A DNA stretch of 64,000 nucleotides from NCBI RefSeq assembly GCF_902459555.1, contig NZ_CABPSM010000018.1, positions 1 through 64,000 of the forward strand, in the 5' to 3' direction. The notes below the pieces were generated by a model. The model was not told the DNA's origin and made no database searches. It was given only the letters and a program-made list of their open reading frames with translations. The translations under genes and the position numbers were made by a program. Positions within the stretch are counted from its first letter, which is position 1. Every line of letters starts with the position of its first letter. Source of the DNA: Pandoraea horticolens (lineage in GTDB: Bacteria; Pseudomonadota; Gammaproteobacteria; Burkholderiales; Burkholderiaceae). Positions 15,747 through 24,353 of the stretch are shown in pieces.

Positions 15747-17821
15747 CGCGCCTGCTGGGGTGGCTTCGCCTTGCGGCCGGGCGGCAGGACATTGTTCTGG
15801 CCGCGCTGTTGCTGGTCACGGTCCTGATGATCATCATCCCGATGCCGCCATCGGTGATGGATCTGCTCATCGCACTCAATCTCGGCGTGTCGCTGCTGCT
15901 CCTGATGGTGGCGCTCTACATCAACGAGCCACTCGACTTCTCGGCGTTTCCTTCCGTGTTGCTGATGACCACGCTGTTCCGGCTGGGACTGACGATCAGC
16001 ACGAGCCGTTTGATTCTGCTGCACGCCGACGCGGGAGATATCGTCTACACCTTCGGCGATTTCGCGGCCGGAGGAAACATCGTCGTCGGCATGATCGTCT
16101 TCCTTATCATCACCGTCGTGAATTTCATCGTGATCACGAAGGGCTCCGAGCGTGTGGCGGAAGTCGGTGCACGCTTCTCGCTCGACGGCATGCCGGGCAA
16201 GCAGATGAGCATCGACGGCGATCTGCGCGCGGGCACCATCGACGCCGCCGAGGCCAAGCGACTGCGACGCACGGTGCAAAAGGAGAGCCAGTTCTACGGG
16301 GCGATGGATGGAGCGATGAAGTTCGTCAAGGGCGACGCCATTGCCGGGCTCGTCATCATCGTCGTGAATCTGCTCGGCGGCATCGGCGTGGGCGTTTTCA
16401 TGCGCGGCATGAGTGCGGGCGATGCGGCAGCGATTTACGCGATCCTCTCCATTGGCGACGGCCTTGTGTCGCAGATTCCCGCGCTACTCATTTCAGTCAC
16501 GGCGGGGATCATCGTTACGCGGGTGCCCGGCGACCAGCGTCGCAATCTGGCGCGAGAGCTTACCGATCAACTCGCGGCACAGCCTCGCTCGCTGACGCTG
16601 GCGGCCGTGGTGCTTGTCCTGTTCGGTCTGATTCCCGGCTTTCCGATGCACTACTTCCTGCTGCTGGCGGCGTTGGCAGGTGTCGCCTCGTGGTGGGCGG
16701 GCCGTCTCGCACGCGAGGGCAAAGGCGCGAAGGACGCAGCGGGCGCGGACACCGACGATGCCAAGAAGACGAAGGGCGGCCGCCCAGGGGCCCAGCCGCT
16801 GCTGGTGCGCGTAAGTGCCACGCTGGCCGAGGCCGATGGCGGTACGACCACGCTCGCCGCGTGCATCGATGCGCTGCGCGAGAAGAAATTCGAGCAGTTC
16901 GGCGTGCCGATGCCGGAAGTGAAGGTCGACGTCGACAAGACACTGCCCGCCGGCACGCTGGACATTCAGCTTTATCACGAGAGCGTGATGACCATCGACG
17001 TTGCCCCCGACGTTGCGCTGGCCCATCATGACGCCACTCATCCGATACGCAAATTGCGAGGTCTCGACGCCGGAGCGCCGCGAGAAACGCCCCTGCCGTT
17101 CGGCGGACAGATTCTGTTCTGGCTCGATGCCGCCCAGCGCGAGGCGTGGCTGGCGCAGGGGGGCGCTGTCATCGACGGCGCAGACCGCGTGGCGCACTGC
17201 GTGTCACTCGTCATCGACGCCCACGCTGCCGATTTCCTCGGCGTTCAGGAGGCGCGGTTCCTGATGGATGCCATGGAAGATCGCTACGGCGAACTCGTCA
17301 AGGAGCTGCAACGGCAACTGCCGATCAGCCGGACGGCGGAAGTGCTGCAACGGCTGGTGGCCGAAGGGGTGTCGATTCGCGATCTGCGGCGAGTCTTCGA
17401 GGCGCTGATCGAATGGGCGCCGCGCGAGCGCGATCAGATCATGCTGACGGAGTATGTGCGGCTGAGTCTGCGGCGTCACATCACGCGACGCTTTCGACGG
17501 GGCACCGAGCACATCACGGGATGGAACGTGGGGCGCGGCATCGAAGACGCCGTGCGTGCGGCTGTGCGGCAGACATCGTCGGGGTCTTACGCCGATCTGA
17601 ATCCCGCGCAGACCGACGCCATCATGGGCGCGATCGACGACGTGCTAAACGCCCACGATGGCACGCCCGTCGTCCTCTTCACGGCGATGGACGTGCGTCG
17701 CTTTCTGCGCAAGCTGATCGAGCGCGACCGCGCAGATCTGCCGGTCTTGTCATTCCAGGAAGTGGCTGACGAGCCGCACGTTCGCGTATTGGGCACCATC
17801 GACGTGCAAGGCGCGTTCTGA
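15743..17821 (+). CDS. sctV: T3SS export gate protein SctV
   Basis: 692-residue FlhA/LcrD/SsaV-family export gate. The N-terminal half has about eight membrane helices with the conserved cytoplasmic FHIPEP-type loop (EVGARFSLDGMPGKQMSIDG, about residues 150-170, then DLRAGTIDAAEAKRLR). The C-terminal half is the nonameric cytosolic ring, with QILFWLD and IRDLRRVFEALIEWAPRERD. It receives substrate-chaperone complexes and uses the proton motive force. ATG at 15743 overlaps the ssaM-like stop. The C-terminal ring is where gatekeeper complexes (SctW with SpiC/SsaM in SPI-2) dock, and candidates for all three proteins are encoded here. Confidence 0.96.
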   Translation: MTRLLGWLRLAAGRQDIVLAALLLVTVLMIIIPMPPSVMDLLIALNLGVSLLLLMVALYINEPLDFSAFPSVLLMTTLFRLGLTISTSRLILLHADAGDIVYTFGDFAAGGNIVVGMIVFLIITVVNFIVITKGSERVAEVGARFSLDGMPGKQMSIDGDLRAGTIDAAEAKRLRRTVQKESQFYGAMDGAMKFVKGDAIAGLVIIVVNLLGGIGVGVFMRGMSAGDAAAIYAILSIGDGLVSQIPALLISVTAGIIVTRVPGDQRRNLARELTDQLAAQPRSLTLAAVVLVLFGLIPGFPMHYFLLLAALAGVASWWAGRLAREGKGAKDAAGADTDDAKKTKGGRPGAQPLLVRVSATLAEADGGTTTLAACIDALREKKFEQFGVPMPEVKVDVDKTLPAGTLDIQLYHESVMTIDVAPDVALAHHDATHPIRKLRGLDAGAPRETPLPFGGQILFWLDAAQREAWLAQGGAVIDGADRVAHCVSLVIDAHAADFLGVQEARFLMDAMEDRYGELVKELQRQLPISRTAEVLQRLVAEGVSIRDLRRVFEALIEWAPRERDQIMLTEYVRLSLRRHITRRFRRGTEHITGWNVGRGIEDAVRAAVRQTSSGSYADLNPAQTDAIMGAIDDVLNAHDGTPVVLFTAMDVRRFLRKLIERDRADLPVLSFQEVADEPHVRVLGTIDVQGAF

Positions 17822-17822
17822 G

Positions 17823-19187
17823 ATGCGCCGCCCGGACGCCGCCCGCATCGCCAATGGACTGCGCCGGACGCTCGACGCGCAGCGCAAAGCTTGTGACGAC
17901 TGGCGCCGGGTACCGGGCCGGGAGGTCCGCTATGGACGTATCGACAAGATCACCCCGAATGCGATGCGTGCCCGCTTGCCGGGCGCGGCGCTTGGCGAGC
18001 AGTGCCGCGTCGTGTCGCCGGAACTGGACGCAGAGGTTATCGCGGTAGAGGGGCGGCACGTGTGGCTGGCGCCGTATGCCGAGCCGAACGGCGTGGCGAA
18101 CGGCGCGTTGGTGCAGGCGTTGGGAACATCGTCGCGTGTCGCCGTAGGCGACTACATGATCGGAGAAGTGCTGGACGGACTGGGGCGGCTTCTGGTTCCG
18201 TTGGCTTCGCCGGATGAGGCACCGCCGCCCGACGTTGCGTGGCGGGCGCTGGACGCGGAGCCGCCGCCCGCCATGACGCGTGCGCTGGTGTCTCGATGCC
18301 TGCCCATTGGCATTCGGGCCATCGATGGCATGCTGACCTGCGGGCGCGGCCAGCGGCTCGGCATTTTTGCGGCGGCGGGCGGCGGCAAGAGCACGCTGCT
18401 GTCGATGATGTGTCAAGGCGCGCAAGCCGATGTCATTGTGCTCGCGCTGATTGGCGAACGGGGCCGCGAGGTGCGAGAGTTTCTGGAACTGGCGCTCACG
18501 CCGCAGGCGCGCGCACGCACCGTGTGTGTGGTGGCGACGTCCGACCGCCCCGCGCTCGAGCGCATGAAGGCCGCCTACACCGCGACGGCGATTGCCGAGG
18601 CGTTCCGCGATGAGGGCAAAGACGTTCTGCTGCTCATGGACTCTCTGACGCGGTTCGGGCGTGCGGTGCGCGATATCGGCATGGCCGCAGGTGAACCGCT
18701 CGGCGCGACGAGCGGTTTGCCGCCGAGCTTCTATGCGCGTCTGCCACGGCTGCTGGAGCGCGCCGGCACTGCGGCACACGGCAGCATTACCGCGTTTTAC
18801 ACGGTGCTTGTCGAAGGCGACAACCTCGATGAACCGCTGGCAGACGAGGTGCGCTCGATTGTCGATGGTCATATCGTGCTGTCGCGGCGTCTCGCGCAGG
18901 AGAATCACTATCCCGCGATCGACGTCGCGAAAAGCCTTTCGCGGGTGATGCCGCAGGTGACCGACGCGAAGCATATCGAAGCCGCTGCCCGTGTCAGGCG
19001 TGCCATGGCGCTGGCGGCGGAAGTCGAACTGCTGGTTCGCGTGGGCGAATACCAGGTGGGCAACGACCCCGAGACGGACGATGCCCTCACACGCGCCCCG
19101 GATATTCGCGCATTCCTTTGTCAGTCGCAGCACGACGTGGCGCCCTTCGACGATACCCGCACATGGCTCGATCATCTGGTGACGTGA
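17823..19187 (+). CDS. sctN: T3SS ATPase SctN
   Basis: 454-residue hexameric ATPase related to F1-beta/FliI (YscN/SsaN/InvC). Walker A is AAGGGKST at about residues 184-191, GERGREV at 211-217, and Walker B VLLLMDSLTR at about 268-277. The C-terminal ASRV-type segment is DVAKSLSRVMPQVTD. It strips chaperones from substrates and drives export. It starts 1 bp after the sctV stop and its stop overlaps the sctO GTG, so it sits within the operon. Length matches the family (430-450). Confidence 0.96.
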   Translation: MRRPDAARIANGLRRTLDAQRKACDDWRRVPGREVRYGRIDKITPNAMRARLPGAALGEQCRVVSPELDAEVIAVEGRHVWLAPYAEPNGVANGALVQALGTSSRVAVGDYMIGEVLDGLGRLLVPLASPDEAPPPDVAWRALDAEPPPAMTRALVSRCLPIGIRAIDGMLTCGRGQRLGIFAAAGGGKSTLLSMMCQGAQADVIVLALIGERGREVREFLELALTPQARARTVCVVATSDRPALERMKAAYTATAIAEAFRDEGKDVLLLMDSLTRFGRAVRDIGMAAGEPLGATSGLPPSFYARLPRLLERAGTAAHGSITAFYTVLVEGDNLDEPLADEVRSIVDGHIVLSRRLAQENHYPAIDVAKSLSRVMPQVTDAKHIEAAARVRRAMALAAEVELLVRVGEYQVGNDPETDDALTRAPDIRAFLCQSQHDVAPFDDTRTWLDHLVT

Positions 19188-19573
19188 AAGCGCATGAAAG
19201 CGCTGCCGCGCTCGCCGCACTCGCGAAACGCCGCGAAGCCGGCCTGCGCGCTGCACTGGCCCGTATGACGGCCGCAGCACGCGACGCCGGTGAGGCGGTT
19301 GCCGAGCGAGAGCGCGCTTGCGACACGCAGCGCCGGGCGTGGCAGGAAGCCCTGTCGCGCGGTGGCGTCTATGGGCAACGCGAGGCCGCCGGTGCGACGC
19401 GTTCGGTGGAAGCGGAGCGCGTGGCGCTGGGCGAGGCCAAGGCCCGGCACGGCGCCGCGCTCGAACAGGTGCAACAGGCCGAAGCCGCATTGCGGCAGCA
19501 GCGCGAACGTTTGCAGGCCAACGCGCGCAAGCAGGAAAAACTGAGGGAGTTGCTGGCGCTTTACCGCAGTTGA
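19184..19573 (+). CDS. sctO: T3SS stalk protein SctO (SsaO/YscO/FliJ-like)
   Basis: About 129 residues, almost entirely coiled coil rich in alanine, arginine and glutamate (KRREAGLRAALARMTAAARD through RQQRERLQANARKQEKLREL). This is the pattern of the YscO/SsaO/FliJ stalk that sits in the ATPase pore and links it to SctV. The GTG at 19184 overlaps the sctN stop (GTGA) and was chosen for coupling; ATG at 19163 inside sctN is the alternative and would add seven residues. Position between sctN and sctP is the standard one. Confidence 0.82.
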   Translation: MKAHESAAALAALAKRREAGLRAALARMTAAARDAGEAVAERERACDTQRRAWQEALSRGGVYGQREAAGATRSVEAERVALGEAKARHGAALEQVQQAEAALRQQRERLQANARKQEKLRELLALYRS

Positions 19574-19686
19574 ATCGGCTGCGAGACCACGGGACATATG
19601 CCACCGGGTCGCGCGACGTCGAGAAGCTCGAATCCGCACGTCAATCGAAATGCGTTCATAACCTTCGCCATCACAAGGACTTCACG

Positions 19687-20133
19687 ATGACCACCATTCA
19701 CCGAAGTGCCCTGTCGGCCGATGCTTTCCTCGGCCTTTCGGATAAATCGGCCTCGCATCGGCGTGACACGGCAACGAGCCATGGCAGGCGCAACGAAGAC
19801 AACGGCGAGCCGGCGTTCTCGCTGGCATCCGAAACCGCGGCACGCGTGACAGGCCCCGCCGATGTGATGCGCTGGCTGCGTGTCTGGCACGCTCGTCAGG
19901 ACGCGAACTGGGACGGCGGCAGTTCGCTGCGCGTCATCGTGCATGGGGGGGCGCTCGACACGTTGGTCGTTGAGGCCCGGCGAGGGCGGCAGGGCGTCAC
20001 GGTGAGTCTGTTGTGCATTCGGCTCACGATGTACCGGCGACTGCTGGCCCATCGCGGTCAACTGTCTCGCGCCCTGACGTCGCGCCTCGGGCTCGCCGTC
20101 ACCGTCGAAGTCGAGGCGCGATATGCGCCATGA
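19687..20133 (+). CDS. sctP: T3SS needle length/substrate switch protein SctP (SsaP-like)
   Basis: 148-residue protein. The first 60 residues are polar and low-complexity. The C-terminal domain resembles SsaP of SPI-2: GGALDTLVVEA near SsaP GGYLDGVECEV, then ALTSRLGLAVTVEVEARY near WLESQLLHMGYIISLEIF. Family members act as molecular rulers and switch export from needle to later substrates through SctU. The start at 19687 leaves about 113 bp after sctO, one of the few real gaps in the block; no good ribosome site was confirmed. The stop overlaps the sctQ start. SctP proteins vary greatly in length and this is a short one, like SsaP (124). Confidence 0.68.
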   Translation: MTTIHRSALSADAFLGLSDKSASHRRDTATSHGRRNEDNGEPAFSLASETAARVTGPADVMRWLRVWHARQDANWDGGSSLRVIVHGGALDTLVVEARRGRQGVTVSLLCIRLTMYRRLLAHRGQLSRALTSRLGLAVTVEVEARYAP

Positions 20134-21139
20134 GTCGACCAGCGAGCCGACGGCCTGCTTAGGGCCGTTGGACGATCTGCTCACAGGCGAGGGCAGTCTG
20201 ACCTTCGTCGAAGGTGATACGCAAGTGCGCGTCGGCTGGCTTCGTGCAGGGGGCGACGGCCTTGTCGTGACCGCACGCGTCGACGAAGGCGTGATCGGCC
20301 AGACGCGCTTCTGGTGCGACACGCAGCAGTGGTGCGACTGGCTTGCGGCGAGCCTGCCGGTGCCGTCATGGGACGACCTGCCGCCAGCCTGGCACGCGAG
20401 CGCCGCGTCGCTTACGCTGGCGACGGGGGGCGCCGGAGAGATGCGCGATTTGACGGATCTGAGTGGCGGCATGTCGAACGATGCCGTTCGCGAGACGCGG
20501 CTCGACGTCTGCGATACATCAATGTGGCCAAGCGCGACGGCCCTGTCGCGCGAACGTGTCGAGACGGCATGGCGCGTCGGCATGGTGTTGCAACGCGAGG
20601 GGCGTCGGTTGGCGCTGACCTACCTCGATGGGGTGCACGCGTGGCTGCGCGAGCGCTGCCAACGGGCGACGCCTTGCGATGTGCCGCTGGACCCGGCGGG
20701 CTGGCCTGAGCGCCAGTGCGTGCTCGTGGCGGGATGGGTGGCGTTGCCCGCAACGCAATGCGACGACCTGCATGCGGGCGATGCCGTCCTCCTCGACGTG
20801 GCGGCCGATATCGGGCGGGGCGAGTACTGGCTGGTGGATGGCGACCACGCTGTCGCCATGTGCGATGGCCTGCCATCCGATCGCCATGTCGTGCAGTTCG
20901 ATCACACGGACACCGCCCGGTGGTTCGCCGTCGTTGCCGAGAGGCGATTTCCCATTCCGTTGTTGATGGCCTGGCGCTCGGGCGTGCCCGTGGCGTCGCA
21001 TCGACAGACAGCGGCATGCGCGCTGCATGCCGGACGAGTCACGCTCTGGCACGCCCGCTCACCGTGGGCCAGCGGGCGTTTGCTGCGATTCGAAGACGGG
21101 CGGCTCGCGGTGCATATCGACGAAAAAAACGGCGCATAG
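20123..21139 (+). CDS. sctQ: T3SS cytoplasmic ring protein SctQ
   Basis: 338-residue protein between sctP and sctR, where SctQ (SsaQ/YscQ/SpaO) is found. A first SpoA-like fold is visible around LVAGWVALPATQCDDLHAGDAVLLD. The C-terminal one is around LHAGRVTLWHARSPWASGRL with the final GRLAVHIDE typical of SpoA domains. SctQ builds the pods of the sorting platform. SpaO/SsaQ-type genes often make a short second product from an internal start; an in-frame ATG at 20858 would give a 93-residue C-terminal product, but it lacks a well-placed ribosome site. Starts inside the end of sctP. Confidence 0.8.
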   Translation: MRHESTSEPTACLGPLDDLLTGEGSLTFVEGDTQVRVGWLRAGGDGLVVTARVDEGVIGQTRFWCDTQQWCDWLAASLPVPSWDDLPPAWHASAASLTLATGGAGEMRDLTDLSGGMSNDAVRETRLDVCDTSMWPSATALSRERVETAWRVGMVLQREGRRLALTYLDGVHAWLRERCQRATPCDVPLDPAGWPERQCVLVAGWVALPATQCDDLHAGDAVLLDVAADIGRGEYWLVDGDHAVAMCDGLPSDRHVVQFDHTDTARWFAVVAERRFPIPLLMAWRSGVPVASHRQTAACALHAGRVTLWHARSPWASGRLLRFEDGRLAVHIDEKNGA

Positions 21140-21400
21140 CGCGGGCGTGGCCTGCCTGCGACGATCCACCCGGCAAGATTTCGGGTCGTGACCCGATGGG
21201 CGTGCATCCGGCGGCGACCTAACATCGCTCGTGCTGTCGCCGCGACGCGCGGTCGTGCTGTTGTCTGCGTGGCGCATCGCCGCGCGTTCGCGCGGTGACC
21301 TCTTCCAGCCGATTTGCCCTGCTTCGTTCTGCGTCGTCCTGCGTTATCGACACCGACTGGCATGCACATCGGGCAGCCAACAACGCTCATTGGAGTCTGC
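21140..21400. other. Gap inside the T3SS operon with two tight inverted repeats
   Basis: A 261-bp non-coding stretch between sctQ and sctR, the largest break in the forward block. It holds TCGGGTC-GT-GACCCGA at 21180-21195 and CCGCGCG-TT-CGCGCGG at 21280-21295. Two-base spacers suit dimeric protein sites better than RNA hairpins. The stretch may hold a separate promoter for sctRSTU. Confidence 0.4.
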
Positions 21401-22051
21401 ATGTCCCTGCTCGACCACCCGGTGCAGCTCATCGTGTTGCTGTCGCTGCTATCGATCATGCCGCTGCTGGTGGTGTTGGGGACTGCATTTCTGAAACTGG
21501 CCGTCGTGTTCGCGCTGTTGCGCAACGCACTGGGTACGCAGCAGATTCCCCCCAACATCGCCATTTACGGGTTATCGCTCGTGCTCACCTGCTTCATCAT
21601 GGCCCCGGTGGCGTTCGACATCGAGGCGAATCTCGAGACGCGTCCTGTGGCGCTGTCGTCCAAGAACTTCGTGGCCGATGTCGACGCAAGCATCCTGTCG
21701 CCGTACCGCGCGTTTCTCACGCGTCACACCGATGCGAGACAACGCGACTTCTTCGCGAACATCGCGGGCGAGACGTGGCCGGAAGCGCATCGCGACCGTC
21801 TGGGGCCGGATTCCCTGCTGGTGCTGATGCCGGCCTTCGCACTGAGCCAACTGGCCGAGGCGTTCAAGATCGGCCTGCTGCTGTATCTGCCCTTCGTCGT
21901 GATCGATCTGGTGATCTCGAACATTCTTCTCGCGATGGGGATGATGATGGTCTCGCCGATGACCATCGCGCTGCCGTTCAAGCTGCTGATCTTCGTGATG
22001 ATGAACGGGTGGGAGCAGTTGGTGCGTCAGTTGATGCTCTCGTACGCATGA
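21401..22051 (+). CDS. sctR: T3SS export apparatus protein SctR
   Basis: 216-residue FliP/YscR/SsaR-family membrane protein, the pentameric core of the export gate. The hydrophobic N-terminus (VQLIVLLSLLSIMPLLVVLG) is followed by FLKLAVVFALLRNALGTQQIPPN, the family signature. The large periplasmic loop and the paired C-terminal helices (LLYLPFVVIDLVISNILLAMG, MMMVSPMTIALPFKLLIFVM) are also diagnostic. The start at 21401 follows GGAG; an upstream in-frame ATG would add residues that are not family-like. sctS follows after 19 bp. Confidence 0.95.
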   Translation: MSLLDHPVQLIVLLSLLSIMPLLVVLGTAFLKLAVVFALLRNALGTQQIPPNIAIYGLSLVLTCFIMAPVAFDIEANLETRPVALSSKNFVADVDASILSPYRAFLTRHTDARQRDFFANIAGETWPEAHRDRLGPDSLLVLMPAFALSQLAEAFKIGLLLYLPFVVIDLVISNILLAMGMMMVSPMTIALPFKLLIFVMMNGWEQLVRQLMLSYA

Positions 22052-22070
22052 CGGCCCCGGGAGCGCGCCA

Positions 22071-22337
22071 ATGAGTGAAGCCATCGTTGTCAATCTGACG
22101 AGTGAGATGTTGTGGCTCACCTTGCTCATGTCGCTGCCGACCGTGGTTGTGGCGGCGGTGGTCGGCGTGCTCGTTTCGCTGGTGCAGGCGCTCACGCAGG
22201 TGCAGGACCAGACCGTGCAGTTCCTCATCAAGCTCATTGCCGTGTCGGTCACGCTCGCCGCCACTTATGCGTGGATGGGCCACGTGCTGCTGCATTACGC
22301 GGGCAACGCGTTCGAGCAGATCAGCCGGATGCGGTGA
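22071..22337 (+). CDS. sctS: T3SS export apparatus protein SctS
   Basis: 88-residue FliQ/YscS/SsaS homologue with two membrane helices (MLWLTLLMSLPTVVVAAVVG and FLIKLIAVSVTLAATYAWMG) around the conserved cytoplasmic ALTQVQDQTVQF loop. Four copies join the SctR5-SctT gate. Length matches the family (86-90). The stop is next to the sctT start, with a possible GTGA overlap at 22334. Confidence 0.95.
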   Translation: MSEAIVVNLTSEMLWLTLLMSLPTVVVAAVVGVLVSLVQALTQVQDQTVQFLIKLIAVSVTLAATYAWMGHVLLHYAGNAFEQISRMR

Positions 22338-22342
22338 GCGGC

Positions 22343-23185
22343 ATGGCGACTTCCCTCGTGCCGGGCATGGGCCCCGCCGTCGACACGTTGCTCTCGCCGT
22401 TGTGGGTCGACCTCTATGGCTGGCTGGTTGCGTGGGGCGTGGCCATGCTGCGCCCGTTGGGCATTGCGATGCTGCTGCCGGTGCTCTCCGTCGGCATGCT
22501 CGGGGCCGGCATGTTACGCAATGCGCTGGTGCTCGCCCTCGCATTGCCGGTCGTGTCGCTGGTGCACGCCACGCCGGAAATGCCCGCGCACTGGGGCGCA
22601 TGGAGCATGCTGATTCTGCGCGAACTGTGTATCGGCGGGCTGCTGGGGTTCGCCGCTGCACTGCCGTTCTGGGCCGTCGATATGACGGGGTATGTGATCG
22701 ACACGATGCGCGGCGCCTCCATGGCGAGCGTGCTCAATCCGCTGATGGGAGCGCAGTCGTCTGTCTTCGGTATCGCCCTCACGCAGATGCTCTGCGTGCT
22801 GTTCTTCGTTACCCCGGCGGCGCATGCGTTGCTCACCGCGCTGTACGCTTCTTACGTCGCGTTGCCGGTGGGGCAGCCATGGCAATGGCACGACGGCAGC
22901 GTGGCGTGGCTGCTCGCGCTCTGGCAGGCGATGCAGGTCATGTGCGTGGCCGTCGCGTTGCCCGCGATGGTCGTGATGGTGCTGGTCGACATGTCGATGG
23001 GTTTCGTCAACCGCGCGGCACAACAGCTCAACGTGTTCTTCCTCGCCATGCCTGTGAAAAGCGCGATGGCGCTGCTGGTGACCGTGGCAAGCCTGCCGTT
23101 TGCCGTCGCCGTTCCCCTCGCGGGCTGGTATCGCTTACCCGATGTGTTCCGCGCCTGGACCGCGCTGACGCTGCCCGCATCGTGA
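22343..23185 (+). CDS. sctT: T3SS export apparatus protein SctT
   Basis: 280-residue FliR/YscT/SsaT-family membrane protein completing the export gate. Several hydrophobic helices are evident, with the family-like segments LILRELCIGGLLGFAAALPF, DMTGYVIDTMRGASMASVLNP, and LVDMSMGFVNRAAQQLNVFFL. The ATG at 22343 lies 5 bp after the sctS stop; a GTG at 22334 would add three residues and overlap that stop. Slightly longer than SsaT (259). Confidence 0.94.
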   Translation: MATSLVPGMGPAVDTLLSPLWVDLYGWLVAWGVAMLRPLGIAMLLPVLSVGMLGAGMLRNALVLALALPVVSLVHATPEMPAHWGAWSMLILRELCIGGLLGFAAALPFWAVDMTGYVIDTMRGASMASVLNPLMGAQSSVFGIALTQMLCVLFFVTPAAHALLTALYASYVALPVGQPWQWHDGSVAWLLALWQAMQVMCVAVALPAMVVMVLVDMSMGFVNRAAQQLNVFFLAMPVKSAMALLVTVASLPFAVAVPLAGWYRLPDVFRAWTALTLPAS

Positions 23186-23192
23186 GGTCTGC

Positions 23193-24353
23193 ATGAGCGA
23201 GAAGAGTCAGCCGCCTACCCCGAAGAAGATCAAGGACGAACGCGCGAAAGGGCGTGTCGCGAAAAGCGCCGACCTTGCCGTGTGCATGCAGCTCGGCGTG
23301 GTGCTCGCATGGCTGACGTTCGAAGGCCCCGCGCTTTACCACGCGATGGAGGGGCTCGTGTCGCGCATGCTGCTCGTGCTGAACGATCCGGTAGACGACG
23401 CTGTGCGCGGCATGCTGGGGCCATCGCTGCTGCTCCTGGTGCGTTTCGGCGGCGGGCTCGCGCTGTTGTTGATCGTGACGACGTGGCTTGCGATGGTGTT
23501 GCAAGTGGGCGCGCTCGTTGCCCCGGACGTCATTCGTCCCAAGTACGAACGCATCGACCCGATCGCCAAGGCCAAACAGTTGTTCTCGATGCAATCGCTC
23601 TTCGAGTTCGGCAAGTCGCTTGTCAAGGTCGGGGTGCTGGGGATGGTCTTCTTTTACCTCATCCGGCAATACACGCCCTCGCTCGCGGCGCTGCCGCAAT
23701 GCGGCCCCGCCTGCGGCATTGCCCTGACGGCGAAGCTGCTGTTCTGGCTGATGGCCGTGCTTGTCGTCGCCTACGTGGTGTTCGGAGGACTCGACTTCGC
23801 GTATCAGAAGTATCAGTTGCACAAGCAGTTGAGGATGTCTCACGACGAGATCAAGCGCGAGTCGAAGGAGGTCGAAGGCAACCGGGATCTCAAGAACAAG
23901 CGACGCGACATTCACCGGGAGACGATTGAAAGCGGCAGTCTGTCGAACAACGTGAAGCGCTCGACCGCCGTTGTGCGCAACCCGACGCACATCGCCATCT
24001 GCCTGCGCTACGTGCCCGGCGAGACGCCGGTGCCGCTCGTGATCGAGAAGGGCCGCAACGCGCGCGCCCGGACGATTGTCCGGCTCGCCGAGCGCGAAGG
24101 TGTACCGGTGGTCGAGCATGTGCCTGTTGCGCGCCGTCTGATGAACGATGTCGAGATCGATGCACCGATTCCCGCCGATCTGTTCGACGCCGTCGCGGCC
24201 ATTCTGCGCCTCGCCCTCGATTTGCCCTACGAGGTGCAAGCGGCGCGGGACGAGCAGGAAGGGCAGGACGCCGGTGTGAAGTCGATGGAAGACCCTCGCG
24301 AAGGGGATGGTGGCGACCCATCGGGCCGTGCCGGCGATGGGAGGCGGGCATGA
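23193..24353 (+). CDS. sctU: T3SS export switch protein SctU
   Basis: 386-residue FlhB/YscU/SsaU-family autoprotease. The basic N-terminus (TPKKIKDERAKGRVAKS) is followed by four membrane helices. The cytoplasmic domain has the self-cleavage motif NPTH at residues 263-266, where cleavage between N and P changes substrate specificity. The C-terminal tail of about 35 residues is unusually acidic and glycine-rich (EDPREGDGGDPSGRAGDG), beyond the usual end near 350-360. The stop overlaps the start of the transglycosylase gene (ATGA). It pairs functionally with SctP. Confidence 0.95.
   Translation: MSEKSQPPTPKKIKDERAKGRVAKSADLAVCMQLGVVLAWLTFEGPALYHAMEGLVSRMLLVLNDPVDDAVRGMLGPSLLLLVRFGGGLALLLIVTTWLAMVLQVGALVAPDVIRPKYERIDPIAKAKQLFSMQSLFEFGKSLVKVGVLGMVFFYLIRQYTPSLAALPQCGPACGIALTAKLLFWLMAVLVVAYVVFGGLDFAYQKYQLHKQLRMSHDEIKRESKEVEGNRDLKNKRRDIHRETIESGSLSNNVKRSTAVVRNPTHIAICLRYVPGETPVPLVIEKGRNARARTIVRLAEREGVPVVEHVPVARRLMNDVEIDAPIPADLFDAVAAILRLALDLPYEVQAARDEQEGQDAGVKSMEDPREGDGGDPSGRAGDGRRA

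Noticed and set aside
20858-21139. Internal translation start of sctQ giving a short SpoA product
   Set aside because: In-frame ATG exists, but there is no well-placed ribosome site; kept only as a remark in the sctQ entry.
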